Below, in pieces: positions 18,082 to 29,738 of a stretch of 52,309 nt of DNA (the first letter of the stretch is position 1; each line of letters begins with the position of its first letter). The notes under the pieces are model-generated. The model searched no databases. It saw only the letters and a program-made list of their open reading frames with translations, and was not told the origin of the DNA. The DNA lies in contig JACPRU010000085.1 in NCBI GenBank assembly GCA_016189835.1, positions 1 through 52,309 on the forward strand. Reading direction: 5' to 3'. Position numbers and translations under genes: made by a program. The stretch is from Deltaproteobacteria bacterium (GTDB lineage: Bacteria > Desulfobacterota > Binatia > JACPRU01).

Positions 18082-18900
18082 TTGGTCGATCGCTTCTTCA
18101 CCCATCGGGGGATCCGCCTGCACGTCGTCGACCACGGCGGCGGCGGTCCGCCCGTGGTGCTGCTGCACGGCGGCTCGGCGCACGCCCGCTGGTGGGACTT
18201 CGTGGTGCCGCACCTGGGAGCCGTTCACGCCTACGCGCTCGATCTGCGCGGGCACGGCGACAGCGGCTGGGTGAAGGACGGTGCGTACCGCATCGCGGAC
18301 TACGCCTCCGACGTCGCGTGCCTGGTCGAGCGCTTGCGGCTCGAGCGCCCCGCGCTGGTCGGCCACTCGCTCGGTGCCTTCGTCGCCCTGCGCTACGCGG
18401 TCGATCACCCGCAGGCGCCGTCCGCCCTGGTGATGGTGGACGGCCGCGCCTCCTTCGGCGCCTCGGGATCGCGCTACCTGCGCCTGCTCGGCATGCTCTC
18501 CCCCGCCGGGTACGACACGCTCGAGGAGGCCGTGCAGGCCTTCTGCACGCTTCCGAAAGAGACGGTCGCGGCCCCGGAAGTGATCGCCCACGTCGCCCGC
18601 CACGGCTTCCGGCAGCACGCCGGTCGCTGGACCGCCAAGTTCGACCGCGCCACGCTCGGCGCGCACGAGCCCTTCGACCTGAGGGACCGGCTCGGCAGCC
18701 TCGGCTTCCCGGTGCTGTTCGTGCGCGGCGAGCACAGCACGGTGATCCGCCGGGCGCGGCTCGACGAGCTCGCCGCCGCCTGCCGGCGGGGAAGCGTAGT
18801 CGAGCTTTGCGGCTGTCACCATCACCTGCCGATCGACCGACCGGACCGGCTCGGCGGCGAGATCCGCGCCTTCCTTCGCGGCATCGCCGGCGCCCGCTGA
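18082..18900 (+). CDS. Alpha/beta hydrolase
   Basis: A 272-residue alpha/beta hydrolase. The oxyanion segment LLHGGSAHARWW is near 27-39, the nucleophile elbow GHSLG gives Ser96, and a His cluster CHHHLPIDRPD near 246-256 supplies the catalytic His. LDLRGHGDSGW is the usual strand 4 motif. Substrate is not predictable; esterase, lactonase and C-C hydrolase activities are all possible. The start is TTG at 18082, only 3 bases after the kinase stop, suggesting translational coupling. Cytoplasmic; no signal sequence. Confidence 0.88.
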   Translation: MVDRFFTHRGIRLHVVDHGGGGPPVVLLHGGSAHARWWDFVVPHLGAVHAYALDLRGHGDSGWVKDGAYRIADYASDVACLVERLRLERPALVGHSLGAFVALRYAVDHPQAPSALVMVDGRASFGASGSRYLRLLGMLSPAGYDTLEEAVQAFCTLPKETVAAPEVIAHVARHGFRQHAGRWTAKFDRATLGAHEPFDLRDRLGSLGFPVLFVRGEHSTVIRRARLDELAAACRRGSVVELCGCHHHLPIDRPDRLGGEIRAFLRGIAGAR

Positions 18901-19023
18901 CCGGCGCCCGGCGATTCGTCGCCGGCCCCTGACACGGCGCGACGGCGCCGCCCCGCGGCCGTGTCCCGGCCGGCTACGAGACCGCGCCGCGCGATGTTAG
19001 GATCGCACAGGAGGATTCGAGCC

Positions 19024-19320
19024 ATGGGCTCACCGGCAGGCGGCAGGATCCGTGCGACGGCGGCGAGCAGCGCCCCGCGGCGCAGGCGGCTCGCGCTCGG
19101 CGCGGCGGTGTGGACCCTCCTCGGCGGCGTGGCGCTCGCCGACCGGCCCGAGCCCCGCGCTGACCACTTCGCCGAGCCGCGCGGGGAGCGGCGGGGTCGC
19201 GACGAGGATCCGGAGCGCGCCGAAGCGCTCCGGCGCGCCCGCGAGGAGATCCGCAAGGACCCGACGCAGAAGAAGTTCATCCTCTTCCGCTACGGCCTGC
19301 GCGAGCAGGACCTGCGTTGA
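19024..19320 (+). CDS. Small exported Arg/Glu-rich protein
   Basis: A 98-residue protein of no known family. ATG 19024 has a consensus AGGAGG 8 bases upstream, so it is very likely translated. Residues 16-40 look like a signal peptide: Arg-rich n-region, hydrophobic LALGAAVWTLLGGVALA and a probable cleavage after ALA. The mature part is highly charged: Arg/Glu/Asp-rich to about residue 75, then KKFILFRYGLREQDLR at the C-terminus. It stands alone between the hydrolase gene and the convergent hisF end. A small periplasmic or surface protein is likely; function unknown. Confidence 0.7.
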   Translation: MGSPAGGRIRATAASSAPRRRRLALGAAVWTLLGGVALADRPEPRADHFAEPRGERRGRDEDPERAEALRRAREEIRKDPTQKKFILFRYGLREQDLR

Positions 19321-19332
19321 GCGGCCGTGCGC

Positions 19333-19357
19333 GGGCGGACCGCGCGGTCTCCCGCCC
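19333..19357. terminator. GC-rich hairpin at convergent junction
   Basis: GGGCGGACC and GGTCTCCCGCCC can pair around a short GCGC loop with a small bulge, between the stop of the exported protein and the stop of hisF. Position fits a bidirectional terminator. There is no T-run on either strand, so an intrinsic terminator is only a guess. Confidence 0.35.
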
Positions 19358-19365
19358 GGCGCCGG

Positions 19366-20121
19366 TCAGAGCAGCCGTACGGCGATGCCCCGCCGGGCCA
19401 GCAGCTCCTTCGCCTGGCGGATCGTGAACTCGCGGTAGTGGAAGATCGACGCCGCCAGCACGGCGTCGGCGCCGGCGGCCAGACCCTCGTAGAGATGATC
19501 GAGGCTGCCCGCGCCCCCCGAGGCGATCACCGGGACGCCCACGGCCGCGGCGATCGCGCGCGTCAGCGGCAGATCGTAGCCGAGCTTGGTGCCGTCGCGG
19601 TCCATGCTGGTGAGCAAGATCTCGCCGGCGCCGAACTCCTCCATGCGCCGCGCCCATTCGACGGCGTCGAGGCCGGTCGGCGTCCGCCCGCCGTGGGTGA
19701 AGACCTCCCAGCGCTCGCCGGCGCGCTTGGCGTCGATCGCCACCACGATGCACTGCGTGCCGAAACGCCGCGCGGCCTCGCGCACGAAGCCCGGCTGCGC
19801 GACCGCGGCGGTGTTGATCGACACCTTGTCGGCCCCGGCGTTGAGCAGCGCGCGAATGTCGCCGAGCTCGCGCACCCCGCCGCCCACGGTGAGCGGCATG
19901 AACACGGTCTCGGCGGTGCGCCGCACGACGTCGAGCAGGATCGGGCGCTTCTCGTGCGACGCGGTGATGTCGAGAAACGTGAGCTCGTCGGCGCCTTCGG
20001 CATCGTAGCGCGCGGCCACCTCGACCGGGTCGCCGGCGTCGCGCAGCCCGACGAAGTTGACGCCCTTGACGACCCGCCCGTCCTTGACGTCGAGGCAGGG
20101 AATGATGCGCTTGGCGAGCAT
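19366..20121 (-). CDS. hisF: Imidazole glycerol phosphate synthase subunit HisF
   Basis: A 251-residue (beta/alpha)8 cyclase subunit that, with HisH, makes imidazole glycerol phosphate and AICAR in histidine synthesis. The N-terminus [16 protein letters not shown] holds catalytic Asp11; the second Asp lies in VVAIDAKR (about 130). The phosphate loops TVGGGVR and GGAGS are present. Length is standard. It starts one base after hisA and is the last gene of the run; no hisI or hisE follows. Confidence 0.98.
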   Translation of the reverse strand: MLAKRIIPCLDVKDGRVVKGVNFVGLRDAGDPVEVAARYDAEGADELTFLDITASHEKRPILLDVVRRTAETVFMPLTVGGGVRELGDIRALLNAGADKVSINTAAVAQPGFVREAARRFGTQCIVVAIDAKRAGERWEVFTHGGRTPTGLDAVEWARRMEEFGAGEILLTSMDRDGTKLGYDLPLTRAIAAAVGVPVIASGGAGSLDHLYEGLAAGADAVLAASIFHYREFTIRQAKELLARRGIAVRLL

Positions 20122-20122
20122 G

Positions 20123-20845
20123 TCAGCGGGCCGCGGCGATCGCCGCCGCGAGCTCGATCGCCCCGGTGTAGAGCGCCCGCCCGAGGATCGCCGCCGCGAT
20201 GCCGCGGTGCGCGACGGCGCGCAGCGCCCGCAGGTCGTCGAGCGTCGCCACGCCGCCCGAAGCGATGACCGGCAAGCGTACGGCGTCGGCGAGCGCGGCG
20301 GTCGCCTCGACGTTCACGCCGCGTCCGGTGCCGTCGCGGGAGATGTCGGTGAAGAGAAAACCGGCGACGCCGCGGCGCTCGCACGCGCGCGCCGCCTCCT
20401 CGACCTCGATGCCGCTCGTCTCCGTCCAGCCGCGCGTGGCGACTCGACCTCCGCGCGCGTCGAGCGCGACGAACACCCGGCCGGGGAATTCGCCCGCGAC
20501 GCGCTCGAGCAGATCGGGCGCCTCGAGCGCCACCGTGCCGAGGATCAACCGCGCGGCGCCGGCCGCGAACGCCGCGCGCGCGTCCTCGGCGGTGCGAATG
20601 CCGCCGCCGAACTCGACGGGGATCGACAGCCGGGCGGCCACCGAGCGCAGCGTCTCGAGGTGCCGGGGACGTCCCCCGACGGCGCCGTCGAGGTCGACGA
20701 GGTGAAGCCACTCGGCACCCTCGGCCTGCCAGCGCTCGGCCATCGCCACGGGATCGTCGCCGTAGACGGTCGCCCGCGCGGGATCACCCTGCCACAGGCG
20801 CACGCACCGGCCGCCCTGCAGATCGATGGCCGGGAGGACGATCAC
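20123..20845 (-). CDS. hisA: Phosphoribosyl-formimino-AICAR isomerase HisA
   Basis: A 240-residue TIM-barrel isomerase (ProFAR isomerase), the step before His[17 protein letters not shown] gives catalytic Asp8; [10 protein letters not shown] carries the second catalytic Asp near 129. GGGIRTAED and [10 protein letters not shown] are the phosphate-binding loops. Normal length. Its start overlaps the hisH stop by 4 bases, and hisF begins one base after it, so the three are translationally linked. Confidence 0.98.
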   Translation of the reverse strand: MIVLPAIDLQGGRCVRLWQGDPARATVYGDDPVAMAERWQAEGAEWLHLVDLDGAVGGRPRHLETLRSVAARLSIPVEFGGGIRTAEDARAAFAAGAARLILGTVALEAPDLLERVAGEFPGRVFVALDARGGRVATRGWTETSGIEVEEAARACERRGVAGFLFTDISRDGTGRGVNVEATAALADAVRLPVIASGGVATLDDLRALRAVAHRGIAAAILGRALYTGAIELAAAIAAAR

Positions 20846-21468
20846 GCCGCCGCCCGTACGCGCCCCACGAAGTTCTCGAGGATGCGCAGCCCCACGGCCT
20901 GACTCTTTTCGGGATGGAATTGACAGGCGAACACGTTCCTCCAGGAGATCGCCGCCGCGAACTCGACGCCGTAGTCGGCGGACGCGACCACCAGCCCCGG
21001 GTCGTCGGGCACGGCATAGTAGGAGTGGACGAAGTACACGAAGGGATCGTCGCCGAGCCCCGCGAGCTCGGCCACGGCGCGGCGCACCCGCAGCCGGTTC
21101 CAGCCCATCTGCGGGATCTTCAGGCCGTCGAGCGCCGGTCCGGCGAAGCGCACCACCCGCCCGCGCAGGATGCCGAGGCCGGCGACCGGACCGAATTCCT
21201 CGCTCTCCTCGAACAGCAGCTGCAACCCGAGGCAGATGCCGAGAAACGGCCGGCCCGAATCGACGACGCGGCGGATGGTGTCGGTCAGGCCGTGCCGCGC
21301 GAGGTTGTCCATGCAGGCGCCGAACGCGCCGACCCCCGGCAGCACGACGCCGTGCGCGGCAAGGATCTGCGCGGGATCGCTGGTGACGAGCGTCGGCGCC
21401 CCGGAGCGGGCGATGCCCTTCTCGACGCTGCGCAGGTTCCCCATGCCGTAGTCGACGATCGCGATCAT
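20842..21468 (-). CDS. hisH: Imidazole glycerol phosphate synthase glutaminase HisH
   Basis: A 208-residue class I glutamine amidotransferase providing ammonia to HisF. IVDYGMGNLRSV is the family start; the nucleophile is in GICLGLQLLFE (about Cys81), and the His-Glu pair is in CQFHPEKSQ (about 189-193). The frame is open 13 codons further upstream, but ATG 21468 begins the conserved strand. A 114-base spacer separates it from hisB; that spacer has its own partial open frame. Confidence 0.97.
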   Translation of the reverse strand: MIAIVDYGMGNLRSVEKGIARSGAPTLVTSDPAQILAAHGVVLPGVGAFGACMDNLARHGLTDTIRRVVDSGRPFLGICLGLQLLFEESEEFGPVAGLGILRGRVVRFAGPALDGLKIPQMGWNRLRVRRAVAELAGLGDDPFVYFVHSYYAVPDDPGLVVASADYGVEFAAAISWRNVFACQFHPEKSQAVGLRILENFVGRVRAAA

Positions 21469-21590
21469 GTCCCCGGCCGTCCTCGGCTCAGCGCGGCACG
21501 GCCGCAACCAGAACGGTGGTCGCGCACCGAGACCTCGTACCCCCCGTCTTCGTGCAAGACGGCGAAGTCGTGCCCGAGCAGTTCACAGCA
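21465..21590 (-). other. hisB-hisH spacer with an unexplained open frame
   Basis: The 114-base gap between hisB and hisH, unusual in this tight run, has a frame reading LLGHDFAVLHEDGGYEVSVR and on to a TGA that overlaps the hisH ATG. It has no clear start codon of its own. A second frame gives a 32-codon ORF starting at a GTG overlapping the hisB stop. It may be the relic of a lost gene, a leader peptide, or chance. Confidence 0.25.
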
Positions 21591-22242
21591 CTCCCTTGGT
21601 CGACAGCACGCCCTTGACGCGCGGGTCGAACGACGCCGCCTGGGACAGCGCGCGCGCCAGTCCCTTGAAGGACGCCTCGACGATGTGGTGCGGATTCCGC
21701 CCGCAGATCATGTTGACGTGCAGGTTCATGCCGACCTGGTTGACCAGCGCGAGCAGGAAATCGTGGACCAGCTCGACGTCGAACGTACCCACGCGTTCCT
21801 GCTCGAGTTTCACGTTGTAGACGAGGTACGGCCGGCCGCTGAGGTCGACGACCACCGAGACCAGCGCCTCGTCGAGCGGCACGGTGGCCTCGCCGAATCG
21901 GCGGATGCCCCGCTTGTCGCCGAGCGCGTGGCGCAGCGCCTCGCCGAGCGTCAGGCCGACGTCCTCGACCGTGTGGTGGGCGTCCACGTCGAGGTCCCCC
22001 CCGGCCCGGACGGCGAGATCGAACAAGCCGTGGCGCGCGAACAGCTCGAGCATGTGGTTCAGGAACGGCACCCCGGTGCCGACCTGGTAGCTCCCCCCGC
22101 CGTCGAGCGCGATGCGGACCGAGATGTCGGTCTCCTTGGTGCGCCGGTGCACCTCGGCACTGCGCCGCCGCGCGCGCGACACCGCCGCGCCTCTCCGGGC
22201 GATCTTCTTGGCTCTGGCCTTTGCCTTGGCGTTTCTGGGCAT
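21583..22242 (-). CDS. hisB: Imidazoleglycerol-phosphate dehydratase HisB
   Basis: A 219-residue IGP dehydratase, a manganese-dependent enzyme of histidine synthesis. The metal-binding motifs [10 protein letters not shown] and [17 protein letters not shown] are intact, as is VPFLNHML. The usual start R-x-x-x-T-K-E-T-D-I-S is preceded by about 33 residues rich in Lys, Arg and Ala that are not part of the enzyme fold. The ATG at 22242 is immediately adjacent to the hisD stop, so this start fits operon spacing. The basic tail may be disordered or bind nucleic acid or a partner. Confidence 0.96.
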   Translation of the reverse strand: MPRNAKAKARAKKIARRGAAVSRARRRSAEVHRRTKETDISVRIALDGGGSYQVGTGVPFLNHMLELFARHGLFDLAVRAGGDLDVDAHHTVEDVGLTLGEALRHALGDKRGIRRFGEATVPLDEALVSVVVDLSGRPYLVYNVKLEQERVGTFDVELVHDFLLALVNQVGMNLHVNMICGRNPHHIVEASFKGLARALSQAASFDPRVKGVLSTKGVL

Positions 22243-23556
22243 TCAGCGTTTCCTCCCGCGACGCAGCCGCACCTTCACCGAGCGCGCGTGCGCTTCCAGC
22301 CCCTCGAGCTCGGCGAGGCAGACCACCGCCGGACCCAGGCGGCGCAAGGCGCGCTCCGCTCCGCCGATGATGCTCATCCGCTTGACGAAATCATAGACCC
22401 CGAGGGGCGAGCCGAACCGCGCCGTGGCGCCGGTCGGCAGCACGTGGTTCGGTCCCGCGACGTAGTCGCCGAGCGCCTCGGGCGCGTGCTCGCCGAGAAA
22501 CACGGCGCCCGCGTGACGCACGCCCGCCAGCCACTTCTCCGGCTTCTCGACCGACAGCTCGAGGTGCTCGGGCGCGATCGTGTTGACGATCTCCAGTGCC
22601 TGGCGCATGCCGTCGACCACGAACACGCCGCCGAAGCGACCGAGCGAGCGCTCGGCGGTCTCGCGGCGCGGCAGCGCGGCGAGCTGGCGGCCGACTTCGC
22701 GGGCAACCGCCTCGGCCATCGCGGCCGACGGGGTCACGCACACCGCGGAGGCCATCTCGTCGTGCTCGGCCTGCGACAGCAGGTCCGCGGCCACCCATTC
22801 CGGGCGCGCCGAACCGTCGGCGACCACCAGCACCTCGCTGGCGGCCGCGAAGTTGTCGATGCCGACCCGTCCGAACACCAGCCGCTTGGCGGTCTGCACG
22901 TAGACGTTGCCCGGGCCGACGATCTTGTCGACGCGAGGAACGGTCTCGGTGCCGTGAGCGAGCGCCGCGACCGCCTGCGCGCCGCCCACGCGGAAGAAGC
23001 GGTCCACGCCGGCGATCGACGCGGCGGCGAGCACGGCGGGGTAGCTGCCCTCCATCGGCGAGGGCGGCGACACGGCGATCACCTCGCCGACCCCGGCGAC
23101 CTTCGCGGGAATCACGTTCATCAGCACCGACGAGGGGTACGCCGCGCGCCCGCCGGGCACGTACACGCCAACCCGCTCGAGCGGCTCGACCTTCTGACCG
23201 AGCACCAGCCCGCTGGCATCGCGGTACCGCCAGCTCCTCTGCACCTGGCGGCGGTGGAAGTCGCGGATCCGGCGCGCCGCGAGCCGCAGCGCGCGCCGCG
23301 CGCGCGGGTCGAGCGCCGCCTCGGCCTCGCGTAGCTCGCGCTTGCCGATCTCCAGGCCGCCGCCGACGTCGACGCGATCGAAGCGCAGCGTCGCCTCGAC
23401 GAGCGCCGCGTCGCCGCGCCGGCGCACGTCGGCGAGGATCTCGCGCACCGCCGGTTCGACGTCGCCGTCGCCCGCGCCGCCGCGCTCGGCGATGCCCCGC
23501 AGCCGCTCCTCGAACCCCGCAGCGCCGGCGCGAAACACTGCGATCGCCCCGCTCAC
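22243..23556 (-). CDS. hisD: Histidinol dehydrogenase
   Basis: A 437-residue zinc enzyme catalysing the last two oxidations to L-histidine. [24 protein letters not shown] and DKIVGPGN are the NAD-binding/family signature. SQAEHDE (zinc Gln and His), IAPEHLEL (catalytic Glu-His) and GPNHVLPTG are present. The start is GTG at 23556, overlapping the murA stop in GTGA. hisG and hisC, which often lie here in related operons, are missing. Confidence 0.97.
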   Translation of the reverse strand: MSGAIAVFRAGAAGFEERLRGIAERGGAGDGDVEPAVREILADVRRRGDAALVEATLRFDRVDVGGGLEIGKRELREAEAALDPRARRALRLAARRIRDFHRRQVQRSWRYRDASGLVLGQKVEPLERVGVYVPGGRAAYPSSVLMNVIPAKVAGVGEVIAVSPPSPMEGSYPAVLAAASIAGVDRFFRVGGAQAVAALAHGTETVPRVDKIVGPGNVYVQTAKRLVFGRVGIDNFAAASEVLVVADGSARPEWVAADLLSQAEHDEMASAVCVTPSAAMAEAVAREVGRQLAALPRRETAERSLGRFGGVFVVDGMRQALEIVNTIAPEHLELSVEKPEKWLAGVRHAGAVFLGEHAPEALGDYVAGPNHVLPTGATARFGSPLGVYDFVKRMSIIGGAERALRRLGPAVVCLAELEGLEAHARSVKVRLRRGRKR

Positions 23557-24836
23557 GGCGCTCCCGCCTTCTCGCGGCGGACGTCGGCGCCGAGCGCCGC
23601 GAGCTTCGTCTCGATGCGCTCGTAGCCGCGGTCGAGGTGATAGACGCGGCGGATCTCGGTGGTGTTGTCGGCGGCGAGCCCGGCGAGGATCAGCGACACG
23701 CTGGCGCGCAGGTCGGTGGCCATCACCGGCGCGCCGGACAGGCGCTCCACGCCGCGCACCATCGCGTGGTTGCCGTCGACGGCGATGTCGGCTCCGAGCC
23801 GCACGAGCTCGAGAGCGTGCATGAAGCGGTTCTCGAAGATCGTCTCGGTGATCTCGGCGGCGCCGTCGGCGATCGTCAGCAGCGCCATCATCTGCGCCTG
23901 CAGATCGGTGGGAAACCCCGGAAACGGCGCGGTCCGGACGTCGACGCTGCGCGGCCGCGCCGGCCCGCGCACGCGGATGCCGTCCGCCATCCGCTCGACG
24001 GCGGCCCCCGCTTCCTCGAGCTTGAGCAAGAACGCGTCGAGGTGCTCGGCGCGCGCCCCGCGCACGACCGTCTCGCCGCCGGTGATCGCGCCGGCGACGA
24101 GAAACGTCCCCGCCTCGATGCGATCGGCGATGACCTCGTGCTCCACGCCGCCGAGCGCCGCCACGCCCTCGATCCTCACGGCCGACGAGCCCGCTCCCTC
24201 GATGTGCGCGCCCATCTTGCCGAGCGCGGCGGCGAGATCCTCGATCTCCGGCTCGCGGGCGGCGTTCTCGATCTGCGTGGTGCCCTCGGCGAGCGCGGCG
24301 GCCATCATCAGATTTTCGGTGGCGCCGACCGACGGCGTGTCGAGAGCGATGCGCGCGCCGCGTAGCCTCCGGCCGTTCGCGGTCCGCGGCGCCTCGGCCT
24401 CGACGTAGCCGTGGACGATCTCGAGGCGCGCGCCCATCTTCTCGAGCCCGGCGAGGTGGAGGTTCACCGGCCGCGCGCCGATCGCGCAGCCGCCGGGCGT
24501 CGACACCCGGGCCCGTCCCTCGCGGGCGAGCAGCGGCCCGAGCGCCAGGAACGAGGCGCGCATGGTCTTCACCAGCTCGTACGGGGCCTCGTGCCGCGCG
24601 AGCTGGCGGGCGCGCAGCGCGACGACGTGGCCGGCGCTCTCGACGAGATCCACGCCGAGGTCCTGCAGCAGGCGCTCGGTGGTGCGGATGTCGACGAGCT
24701 CCGGCACGTTGCGGAAGCGGCACGGCTCCCCGGTGAGCAGCGACGCGAACAGCAGCGGCAACGCCGCGTTCTTCGATCCGCTCACCGACACCTCGCCGCG
24801 CAGCGGCCGCCCGCCCCGCACCACGATCTTATCCAT
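23553..24836 (-). CDS. murA: UDP-GlcNAc 1-carboxyvinyltransferase
   Basis: A 427-residue MurA, transferring enolpyruvate from PEP to UDP-GlcNAc in the first committed step of peptidoglycan synthesis. [10 protein letters not shown] (20-29) binds substrate; the active-site loop [10 protein letters not shown] has Cys117, so it should be of the fosfomycin-sensitive Cys type. [14 protein letters not shown] and [13 protein letters not shown] are family-typical. ATG 24836 is inside the end of prmC (8-base overlap); the longer upstream frame is shadow sequence. Between prmC and hisD it sits in an order common in deltaproteobacterial genomes. Confidence 0.98.
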   Translation of the reverse strand: MDKIVVRGGRPLRGEVSVSGSKNAALPLLFASLLTGEPCRFRNVPELVDIRTTERLLQDLGVDLVESAGHVVALRARQLARHEAPYELVKTMRASFLALGPLLAREGRARVSTPGGCAIGARPVNLHLAGLEKMGARLEIVHGYVEAEAPRTANGRRLRGARIALDTPSVGATENLMMAAALAEGTTQIENAAREPEIEDLAAALGKMGAHIEGAGSSAVRIEGVAALGGVEHEVIADRIEAGTFLVAGAITGGETVVRGARAEHLDAFLLKLEEAGAAVERMADGIRVRGPARPRSVDVRTAPFPGFPTDLQAQMMALLTIADGAAEITETIFENRFMHALELVRLGADIAVDGNHAMVRGVERLSGAPVMATDLRASVSLILAGLAADNTTEIRRVYHLDRGYERIETKLAALGADVRREKAGAP

Positions 24837-25761
24837 CGTCGCCGATCCCGCGCACCGCCGCTCCCGCGGCGCGCGCGAAGACGAGAACGCGCTCGATGCC
24901 GGCGAGATCGCGGCGAGCCTCGCGAGCCGCGAATCCCGCGGCCGCGAAGATCGCCGCGACCGCCGCACCCTGCCCGCGCCCGATCTCGATCACGACCTCC
25001 CCGCCGGGGGCCACAGCGCTCGCCACCTCGGCGGCAATGCGGCGGTGGACCGCGAGGCCGTCCGGTCCGCCGTCGAGCGCGAGCCGCGGCTCCCACTCCC
25101 CCACCTCGGGCTCGAGCGCCGCGATCTCGGCGCTCGGCACGTAGGGCGGGTTCGACACCACGAGGTCGAAGCGCTCGCCCGCGCACGGGGCGAGCAGATC
25201 GCCGCGGCGAAGCTGCACGCGCGCGGCCGCGCCGAGCCGCACGGCGTTGGCGCGCGCCGCCGACAGCGCGGGCTCGGAGATCTCGGTGGCGACGATCCGC
25301 GCCTGCGGCAGCTCGAGGGCGAGGGTGACGGCGATCGCCCCGGATCCCGTGCCGAGGTCGAGGATCGAGGGACGGGCGACCCGGCGCGCCCGCTCGAGCG
25401 CGACCTCGACCAGGATCTCGGTTTCGGGTCGCGGCACTAGCACGGCTCGGTCGACGGTGAAGTCGCGCGAGAAGAACTCCTGACGGCCGCGCAGGTACTG
25501 CAACGGCTCGCGCGCGCCGCGCCGCTCGACGAGCCGGACGAAGCGATCCGCGAGCCGCCGATCGAGCGGCCGTTCGCGGCCGAGGCGCAGCCCGGCGCGG
25601 TCCGTGCCGAGCACGTCGGCGAGCAGCAGCTCTGCGTCCAGCCGCGGGCTCGCCACGCCGCGCGCGGCGAGGTGGCGCTCCGCCCAGCGCAAGCGAGCGG
25701 CGAGGCCGTCCGCCGGCGGCGGGGAGTCGGCGGCGGGAATTCCGTCCCGCGTCTCGAGCAT
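24829..25761 (-). CDS. prmC: Release factor glutamine methyltransferase PrmC
   Basis: A 310-residue SAM-dependent methyltransferase that N5-methylates the Gln of the GGQ motif in release factors. The helical N-terminal domain ends near the [12 protein letters not shown] motif; [14 protein letters not shown] binds SAM and VVSNPPYVP is the catalytic NPPY loop. ATG and the TGA of prfA share one base (TGATG), so PrmC is translated directly after its substrate. It overlaps murA by 8 bases. An extended C-terminus, rich in Ala and Gly, follows the fold. Confidence 0.96.
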   Translation of the reverse strand: MLETRDGIPAADSPPPADGLAARLRWAERHLAARGVASPRLDAELLLADVLGTDRAGLRLGRERPLDRRLADRFVRLVERRGAREPLQYLRGRQEFFSRDFTVDRAVLVPRPETEILVEVALERARRVARPSILDLGTGSGAIAVTLALELPQARIVATEISEPALSAARANAVRLGAAARVQLRRGDLLAPCAGERFDLVVSNPPYVPSAEIAALEPEVGEWEPRLALDGGPDGLAVHRRIAAEVASAVAPGGEVVIEIGRGQGAAVAAIFAAAGFAAREARRDLAGIERVLVFARAAGAAVRGIGDDG

Positions 25762-26834
25762 CACGCCGAAACCCCCTCGGCGCGCAGCGCCTCGGCCTGG
25801 CTCGACGTCACCAGCGTGTCGATCACCGCATCGAGCTCGCCGTCGAGAAAGCGGTCGAGCGTGTAGACCGTCAGGTTGATGCGGTGGTCGCTCACCCGTC
25901 CCTGCGGGAAGTTGTAGGTGCGAATCCGCTCGGAGCGATCGCCGCTGCCGACCATGCCCCGGCGCGCGGCGGCGATCTCCGAGCGCTGCGCCTCCTCGGC
26001 GCGCTCGAGCAGCCGGGCGCGCAGGATCTTCAACGCCTTCGCCTTGTTCTTGTGCTGCGACTTCTCGTCGCGGCAATGCACGACGATGCCCGACGGCACG
26101 TGGGTGACGCGCACCGCGGAATCGGTGGTGTTGACGCTCTGCCCGCCGGGGCCCGACGCGCGCATGACGTCGATGCGCAGATCCTTGTCGGCGATCTCGA
26201 CCTCGACGTCTTCCGCCTCGGGCAGCACCGCGACGGTCACCGCCGAGGTGTGAATGCGCCCCGACGCTTCGGTCACCGGCACGCGCTGCACGCGGTGCAC
26301 GCCGCTCTCGAACTTGAGGCGGCTGAAGGCGCGCTTCCCCTCCACCAGCGCGATGATCTCCTTGAAGCCGCCGAGCCCGGTCTCGTTGGAGCTCATGATC
26401 TCCACCTTCCAGCCGCGCCGCTCCGCGTAACGAGAATACATGCGGAAGAGATCGGCGGCGAACAGGCCGGCTTCGTCGCCCCCGGTGCCGGCGCGGATCT
26501 CGAGCAGCACGTTGCGCTCGTCGCGCGAGTCCTTGGGAAGCAGCAGGCGCTTGAGCTCCGTCTCCAGCGCCGGCAAGCGCTCGCGAAGCGCCCCGATCTC
26601 GGAGCGCGCGAGCTCGCGCAGCTCCGCGTCGCCGTCCTGCGCGAGCTTCTCCGCCTCGGCGATCTCCGCTTCGAGCCGGCGCCAGTCGCGAAAGCGCGCG
26701 ACCACTTCCTCGAGGGCCGAGCGCTCCTTCGCGAGGCGGGCGAACTCCCGGGGGTTCTTCGTGGCCCCTTCCTGCGAGAGCAGCGCTTCGAGCTCGTCGA
26801 AGCGCCGGTTCAATGCCTCCAGCCGCTCGAACAT
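25761..26834 (-). CDS. prfA: Peptide chain release factor 1
   Basis: A 357-residue RF1 that terminates translation at UAA and UAG. The catalytic [15 protein letters not shown] contains GGQ, and the stop-recognition tripeptide is P-V-T in [15 protein letters not shown], an accepted variant of RF1 PxT rather than RF2 SPF. Domain 1 coiled coil (1-105) and [11 protein letters not shown] are present. Length is standard. It is encoded 125 bases after rpmE and in one-base overlap with prmC. Confidence 0.98.
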   Translation of the reverse strand: MFERLEALNRRFDELEALLSQEGATKNPREFARLAKERSALEEVVARFRDWRRLEAEIAEAEKLAQDGDAELRELARSEIGALRERLPALETELKRLLLPKDSRDERNVLLEIRAGTGGDEAGLFAADLFRMYSRYAERRGWKVEIMSSNETGLGGFKEIIALVEGKRAFSRLKFESGVHRVQRVPVTEASGRIHTSAVTVAVLPEAEDVEVEIADKDLRIDVMRASGPGGQSVNTTDSAVRVTHVPSGIVVHCRDEKSQHKNKAKALKILRARLLERAEEAQRSEIAAARRGMVGSGDRSERIRTYNFPQGRVSDHRINLTVYTLDRFLDGELDAVIDTLVTSSQAEALRAEGVSA

Positions 26835-26959
26835 CGCCGCCTCAGCCCGCCGGGGCGCTCAGCGCGGCGGGAGCCGCGGCCGGTCGCGAGCCGCCGGCCC
26901 ATCGGCTGCCCGCAATCGTGAAGCGCAGTGATCGGAGAGCGGCGAGGCGCGCCGGCGCG

Positions 26960-27163
26960 TCAGGTCTTGTAGCCGTAGCGACGCTTGAAGCGCTCGACGC
27001 GGCCGGCGGTGTCGATGATCTTCTGCTTGCCGGTGTACAGCGGATGGCAGTTGGAGCAAATCTCGACATGGATTTCCGGGCGTGTCGATCGCGTCTCGAT
27101 CTTGTAGCCACACGCGCACACGATCGTGCAGTTCTGATACGCGGGATGGATGCCTTCCTTCAT
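26960..27163 (-). CDS. rpmE: Ribosomal protein L31
   Basis: A 67-residue bL31. It retains the zinc-binding (C+) cysteines in NCTIVCACG and [11 protein letters not shown], so it is the zinc form. [19 protein letters not shown] is the core signature and [10 protein letters not shown] the C-terminal basic tail. rpmE followed by prfA and prmC is a frequent bacterial order. It begins 13 bases after the lipase stop. Confidence 0.97.
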   Translation of the reverse strand: MKEGIHPAYQNCTIVCACGYKIETRSTRPEIHVEICSNCHPLYTGKQKIIDTAGRVERFKRRYGYKT

Positions 27164-27176
27164 ACGCGGAGACCCG

Positions 27177-28075
27177 TCACGAGGAACGGCGAGCTATAGC
27201 ACTCGAGGCGGGCCGACGCAATTCGTCGCCTGCGGCCGCTGCGGCCGCCAGCCGGGCCTCCATCCAGCGCTCGAGGTCGGCGAACACCCGCTCCCGCTCC
27301 GTCTCGTTGAAGATCTCGTGGAAGAGCCCCGAGTAGACCCGCAGCTCCTTCACCTCGCTGCCGAGCCGGGCGGCGAAGCGCTCGGCGGCGGCGGCCTGCA
27401 CCAGCCGATCGTCGCCGGCCTGCAGCACGAGGACCGGCAGGCGGATCTCGGGGGCTCGTTCCTCGGCGTCGCGCGCCGCGCGCTCGAACTCCGTGAAGAA
27501 CCGCGCCGTCGCCCGCCGGTGGACCAGAGGATCCGTCACGTAGGCGGCGCCGACCGCGGAATCCCGGCTGAGCAGCTCGGGGCGCACGTTGCCCCGCAAC
27601 GAGGTGCGCGGAGCGACGATCGACAGCCCCCGCGCGAGCCAGCGCAGAGGCCGCGGCGGCCGCTCGGCGAGGGCGAGCGCCGGCGAGGACAGGACCGCCC
27701 CGGCGAGGCCGGAGGCGTGCGTCAGCAAGTAGCCGACGGCGATCAGGCCGCCGAGACTGTGGCCGAGCAGGAACAGCGGCCGGCCGCGTTCCATCTCCTC
27801 GACCCGCACGCGCAGCGCATGCAAATCGGCGACCAGCTCGGTGAACCGGCCGACGTGGCCGCGCGGGCCCTCGGAGCGCCCGTGGCCGCGATGATCGAGC
27901 GCGTACACGGCGAAGCCGCGCGGCACGAAGCGCTCCACCAGATTGCCGTAACGCCCGCCGTGCTCGCCGTAGCCGTGCGCGACGAGCAACGCCGCGCGCG
28001 TCTCAGCCTCGGGCAGCCACGCCTGCCAGTACAGCCGCAGTCCGCCGTGGCCGGCGAACTGCCCCTCCCTGTGGA

Positions 28076-28079
<4 letters not shown>
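27177..28079 (-). CDS. Monoacylglycerol lipase-like hydrolase
   Basis: A 300-residue alpha/beta hydrolase of the monoacylglycerol lipase/lysophospholipase (Hydrolase_4) type. [12 protein letters not shown] (oxyanion), [14 protein letters not shown], and the nucleophile elbow [10 protein letters not shown] (Ser at about 114) match the family; QAGDDRLV gives the Asp and [10 protein letters not shown] the His. The start is GTG overlapping the glpK stop (GTGA). Its product would be glycerol plus a fatty acid, and glpK immediately upstream phosphorylates glycerol. No signal peptide, so substrates are probably intracellular or taken up. Confidence 0.88.
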
Positions 28080-29566
<1,487 letters not shown>

Positions 29567-29594
29567 GCTCGAACCCCCGAAAATCCGGCGCGCG

Positions 29595-29624
29595 CTTATA
29601 TGCGCCCGCTGCCGGACTCTGCAA
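29595..29624 (-). promoter_or_regulatory. Candidate glpK promoter
   Basis: Read on the minus strand: TTGCAG, 18 bases, TATAAG. The -10 matches sigma-70 at five of six positions and the -35 at three. It is the only AT-rich -10-like patch in this GC-rich stretch and lies about 29 bases upstream of the glpK GTG. Confidence 0.45.
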
Positions 29625-29672
29625 GCATCGCTGGGCGCCGCGGCGAGTGTCGCGCCGGCGATGAGCCGGCGT

Positions 29673-29699
29673 TTGTAACTCATTTCGAGACCGTGTATT
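29673..29699 (+). promoter_or_regulatory. Possible dapL promoter
   Basis: TTGTAA and TGTATT separated by 15 bases, about 40 bases before the proposed dapL TTG start. The spacer is short for sigma-70, so support is weak; it stands out mainly for its low G+C. Confidence 0.25.
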
Positions 29700-29738
29700 G
29701 GAGTGTGGCGGAACGCCCCGGAGCGCGAGGGTTCCTCC

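Noticed and set aside
20914..23334. 806-codon plus-strand frame across hisH-hisD
   Set aside because: Antisense to several intact his genes, with no domain of its own.
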